NCBI RefSeq assembly: GCF_030128825.1
Contig: NZ_CP119127.1
Location: forward strand, 3,833,501-3,897,500
DNA from: Sphingobium sp. WTD-1
GTDB taxonomy: Bacteria; Pseudomonadota; Alphaproteobacteria; Sphingomonadales; Sphingomonadaceae
Direction: 5' to 3'
DNA: 64,000 bases
How positions within the stretch are numbered: the stretch's first letter is position 1; every line of letters begins with the position of its first letter. Shown one piece after another: positions 61,738-64,000 of this stretch. The notes under the pieces were generated by a model that saw only the letters and a program-made list of their open reading frames with translations, was not told where the DNA came from and did not search any database. The position numbers and the translations under genes were made by a program.

Positions 61738-64000
61738 TCGCGTATCTCCACCAGCGGCACCGACACTGCTTCCCCGGCAGCGAAGGTCGCCCGATTAATC
61801 TCCAGCCGATCCTCGGCAAAGCGCACCGGCACGTCGAAGCGATAGCCGGCGGTGATCAGCGCACCATCGCCCGGCGCCGCATCGAACGCGATCACCCCCA
61901 GCCCGACATGCTGCCAGCCATCAGCCTGCTCCACCCCGTCGATCGCCACCCGGATCGTGCCCGCCACCGGCCGGGTGATGCGCCGCGCCTGCGCATCCGC
62001 GCCGCCGCCATAATGGCGTGTCAGCACAAAATCGGTCGTCACCCCGTCACCGCTACCCAGCCGCTGGTCCAGCGGCCCCGGCGCCATGCCCGGCGGCCCG
62101 CTCCGGTCGTCATAGGGATCAGTGAAGCGAAAGCCGCGTGCCGCCCCGCGCCTGGCCCGGAAGAAGGCGATCAGGTCGGCAATGTCCGCGTCGGACCGCA
62201 CCCCCGGCCCGGCGTCGAAGGACAGGCGCGCGTCGGCCCAGTCGCTGCTGCGCCGCTCATGGCCCGACGGGCTTTCCGCCACCTGCGTCGAGAAGGCCGG
62301 CGCCACGCTCGCCTCCCGCCCGATCGCGATCGGAAAGCGCACATCGTCAAAGGCCTGCATCGCATCCTCCCCATCCAGTCTGAAACAGGTAAAGCCGTCA
62401 CGCGCGACCTGGGGCAGCGCCCAGATATAGGTCGCCGCCGTGCCGCGCCTGACCGAGGCCTGCGCCGCCGCCGCGATCGCGCGCCACTGGTCGGCCTGCT
62501 CAGGCAACAGCACGAAACCGGAAAAATAATGCTGCTCGGTGACCGGATAGCCCAGCCGCGCGCTCGCCATCTCGACGCCCCGCGCGGTCAGTCGCGGCCG
62601 CCGCTCCGTCACCCAGTCATAATCTTCCAGTTGCAGCACATCGAATGCCGGCGCGGCCCAGCCGACCGGCATGTTCGCCCGCTTGGCCTCGGGCGCGAGC
62701 GGGTCCAGCACGGTCGGCAGATAGGCCAAAAGATGCGTCACCGCATCCGGCGCCAGCGCTTTGACCGCCGCGCACAGCGCCGCCGTCGACGCCGCCAGCA
62801 GCGCCCCCGCCTCATCCAGCAGGTCGCATTGCGCCGCGCCGAGCGCACCGCGCACATCGGCGATCGACACCGGGCTCTCGCCCAGCGCCGCCCGCGCCGC
62901 ATCATCATAGATGCAGATCCGCCCATCCGCCGGCATCACCCACCACCAGGGTTCGCCGACCTGAAACAGGATCGGAATCCCTGCGTCCAAGGCAATGGAA
63001 ACAAAGGCGCCCGCTACCGCCTGCAAATAGCCCATCGCCCCGCCATGGGCCGGCGACAACAGGGTCGATGGCGGCGACCAGCCGGTCAGCGCCGGGTCGC
63101 CATTTTCCGCCCGCTGCTTCCAGTCATTCCAGCAATGGGCGTCGAACAATTCATAGGATAGCGACCAGATGATCCCCAGCCCCATCGCCTTGGCCCGCCG
63201 CGCAAAGTCCGCATGCCAGGCGGCACAGGGCGCGTTCAGCACCCCGCCAGCCAGGCTGACATAGAGGCCCGCGCCCAGCCGTTCGAGCCGGAAATAATGG
63301 CTCATCCCGACATAATGGTTGATCGCCCCGCGATAGCCCAGCGCATGGATCGCCGCGACCAGCCGCTCGGGCGTCTGGTTGAAACTATCGTCATAGCCGG
63401 TCGCCATGCTGAGCCCATGTTCCGGCAGCATGACGTCCCCCACCGTCAGCACCGATCCCGCCCCGTCGCAGGCGATGTCGCTCAGTTCCGCCCAGCCCTC
63501 GACCGGCACGGCAAAGCCGGTATCGCCCGCATCATAAGCGGGCGGCACCAGCGAAATGAACATCCGGTCGACATCGCCGGCCCAGACCGGATCGCTATCG
63601 TCGGGCAAGCGGAACCCGCCCTCCAGCGCGGCAAAATCCAGCACGATCTCGGCATCTTCCGGCCCGCCGCTGGCATAATTCCACAGCCGCACATACCAGG
63701 CGCGCGGAGCACCATCCGCATCGCGCCCCTCGATCGTCAGCGTCGGCCCATGCGTCTCGTCCAGCCGTCGCAGCCCGCCGCTGCGCCAGCGAAAGCGCAG
63801 CACGCACTGCCGGAAATCCCGCGCCGTCTCATAGGCCAGCAGGGGATGGCTCCACTGGTCTTCCGCGTCCCAGATCAGCCCCGCCAGATCGCCAGAGCCG
63901 TAGAACACGGCATCGGCGCGCATGGCGTCTGCCCCGGTCGTCACCACGCTCGCCATCATCGGCCGGGGAAAATTCACCGTCCACCACATCGGATCGAACC
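61734..64000 (-). CDS. DUF2460 (TIGR02217) tail protein with N-terminal TIM-barrel-like region (5' end outside window)
   Basis: The frame is open at the right edge, so more than 751 residues. The C-terminal 206 residues, from AFDDVRFPIAIGREASVAPAF to the end, are DUF2460 (RcGTA gp12, about 210 residues in Rhodobacter). The preceding 540 residues include a TIM-barrel-like stretch: LVAAIHALGYRGAINHYVG, GLGIIWSLSYELFDAHCWNDW, PILFQVGEPWWWVMP, FDVLQLEDYDWVTERRP, YIWALPQVARDGF. The acidic residues after strands (Gln-Val-Gly-Glu; Glu-Asp) recall glycosidase barrels. The architecture resembles non-contractile tail-sheath-type proteins described in phages. An ATG at 63989 is internal to the sequence motif and probably not the true start. 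Confidence 0.72.
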   Translation of the reverse strand, partial: FDPMWWTVNFPRPMMASVVTTGADAMRADAVFYGSGDLAGLIWDAEDQWSHPLLAYETARDFRQCVLRFRWRSGGLRRLDETHGPTLTIEGRDADGAPRAWYVRLWNYASGGPEDAEIVLDFAALEGGFRLPDDSDPVWAGDVDRMFISLVPPAYDAGDTGFAVPVEGWAELSDIACDGAGSVLTVGDVMLPEHGLSMATGYDDSFNQTPERLVAAIHALGYRGAINHYVGMSHYFRLERLGAGLYVSLAGGVLNAPCAAWHADFARRAKAMGLGIIWSLSYELFDAHCWNDWKQRAENGDPALTGWSPPSTLLSPAHGGAMGYLQAVAGAFVSIALDAGIPILFQVGEPWWWVMPADGRICIYDDAARAALGESPVSIADVRGALGAAQCDLLDEAGALLAASTAALCAAVKALAPDAVTHLLAYLPTVLDPLAPEAKRANMPVGWAAPAFDVLQLEDYDWVTERRPRLTARGVEMASARLGYPVTEQHYFSGFVLLPEQADQWRAIAAAAQASVRRGTAATYIWALPQVARDGFTCFRLDGEDAMQAFDDVRFPIAIGREASVAPAFSTQVAESPSGHERRSSDWADARLSFDAGPGVRSDADIADLIAFFRARRGAARGFRFTDPYDDRSGPPGMAPGPLDQRLGSGDGVTTDFVLTRHYGGGADAQARRITRPVAGTIRVAIDGVEQADGWQHVGLGVIAFDAAPGDGALITAGYRFDVPVRFAEDRLEINRATFAAGEAVSVPLVEIRE

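Noticed and set aside
63991..64000. GGTTCGATCC on the minus strand at the right edge, like a tRNA T-arm
   Set aside because: It lies in frame inside the tail protein (reading FDPMWW) and the visible part shows no acceptor stem or 3' end of a tRNA.

Overview
The window reads as chromosomal DNA of a sphingomonad (Sphingomonadaceae, most likely Sphingobium or Sphingomonas; inferred, no rRNA is present). Support comes from the high GC content, dense coding with ATGA/GTGA overlaps, TonB-dependent receptors of the Xanthomonas/Caulobacter type, a Rhodobacter-type gene transfer agent (GTA) tail cluster, CG-rich palindromic intergenic repeats and an IS1380-type insertion sequence. No tRNA, rRNA or CRISPR array was seen.

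Layout. 1-1966: C-terminal end of an NfrB-type inner-membrane glycosyltransferase and an overlapping gene for an outer-membrane-barrel-like partner. 2024-3693: TauE/SafE permease plus TIGR02186 partner. 3694-7619: a leader with four perfect-armed stem-loops, then acvB/virJ-like hydrolase, DUF2147 protein and mprF (lysyl-phosphatidylglycerol synthesis and turnover). 7659-9709: VOC protein and a GH43 enzyme. 9775-9906: twelve contiguous 11-bp repeat units. 10086-14433: a siderophore-type TonB receptor operon with a PepSY membrane protein.

14623-26629 is a pectin/polygalacturonate utilisation island: TonB receptor, pectate lyase, secreted cupin, a new 58-codon gene, carboxylesterase, kduD, kduI, a LacI-family regulator, a hydratase-like enzyme and a hexuronate-type MFS transporter. 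Five copies of a 14-bp palindrome centred on ACCGGT sit upstream of the TonB receptor, pectate lyase, kduI, the regulator/hydratase divergent pair and the distant GH43 gene, so they probably form one LacI-type regulon. The expected flow is: pectate lyase cuts polygalacturonate outside the cell, the TonB receptor imports oligomers, KduI and KduD convert 5-keto-4-deoxyuronate to 2-keto-3-deoxygluconate (KDG), and KdgK (42306-43232, outside the island and without the operator) phosphorylates it.

26641-54749 is mostly household and accessory metabolism: SDR, a second TauE/SafE permease, membrane LytTR regulator, GH79-like enzyme, cytochrome bd oxidase (cydABX) divergent from its assembly transporter (cydDC) across an FNR/FixK-type site, universal stress protein, acyl-CoA dehydrogenase with TetR, a PAS-PAS hybrid histidine kinase, hydrolases, nitronate monooxygenase, intracellular PHB depolymerase, glutathione S-transferase, M28 peptidase and a GH27 alpha-galactosidase. 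Several spacers here hold palindromic repeats.

54946-64000: OmpA-family porin, an IS1380-type element inserted just upstream of it, then the distal tail genes of a GTA read leftwards (DUF2793, tail-tip protein, NlpC/P60 peptidase, DUF2163, and a large DUF2460 protein with an apparent TIM-barrel that runs off the right edge).
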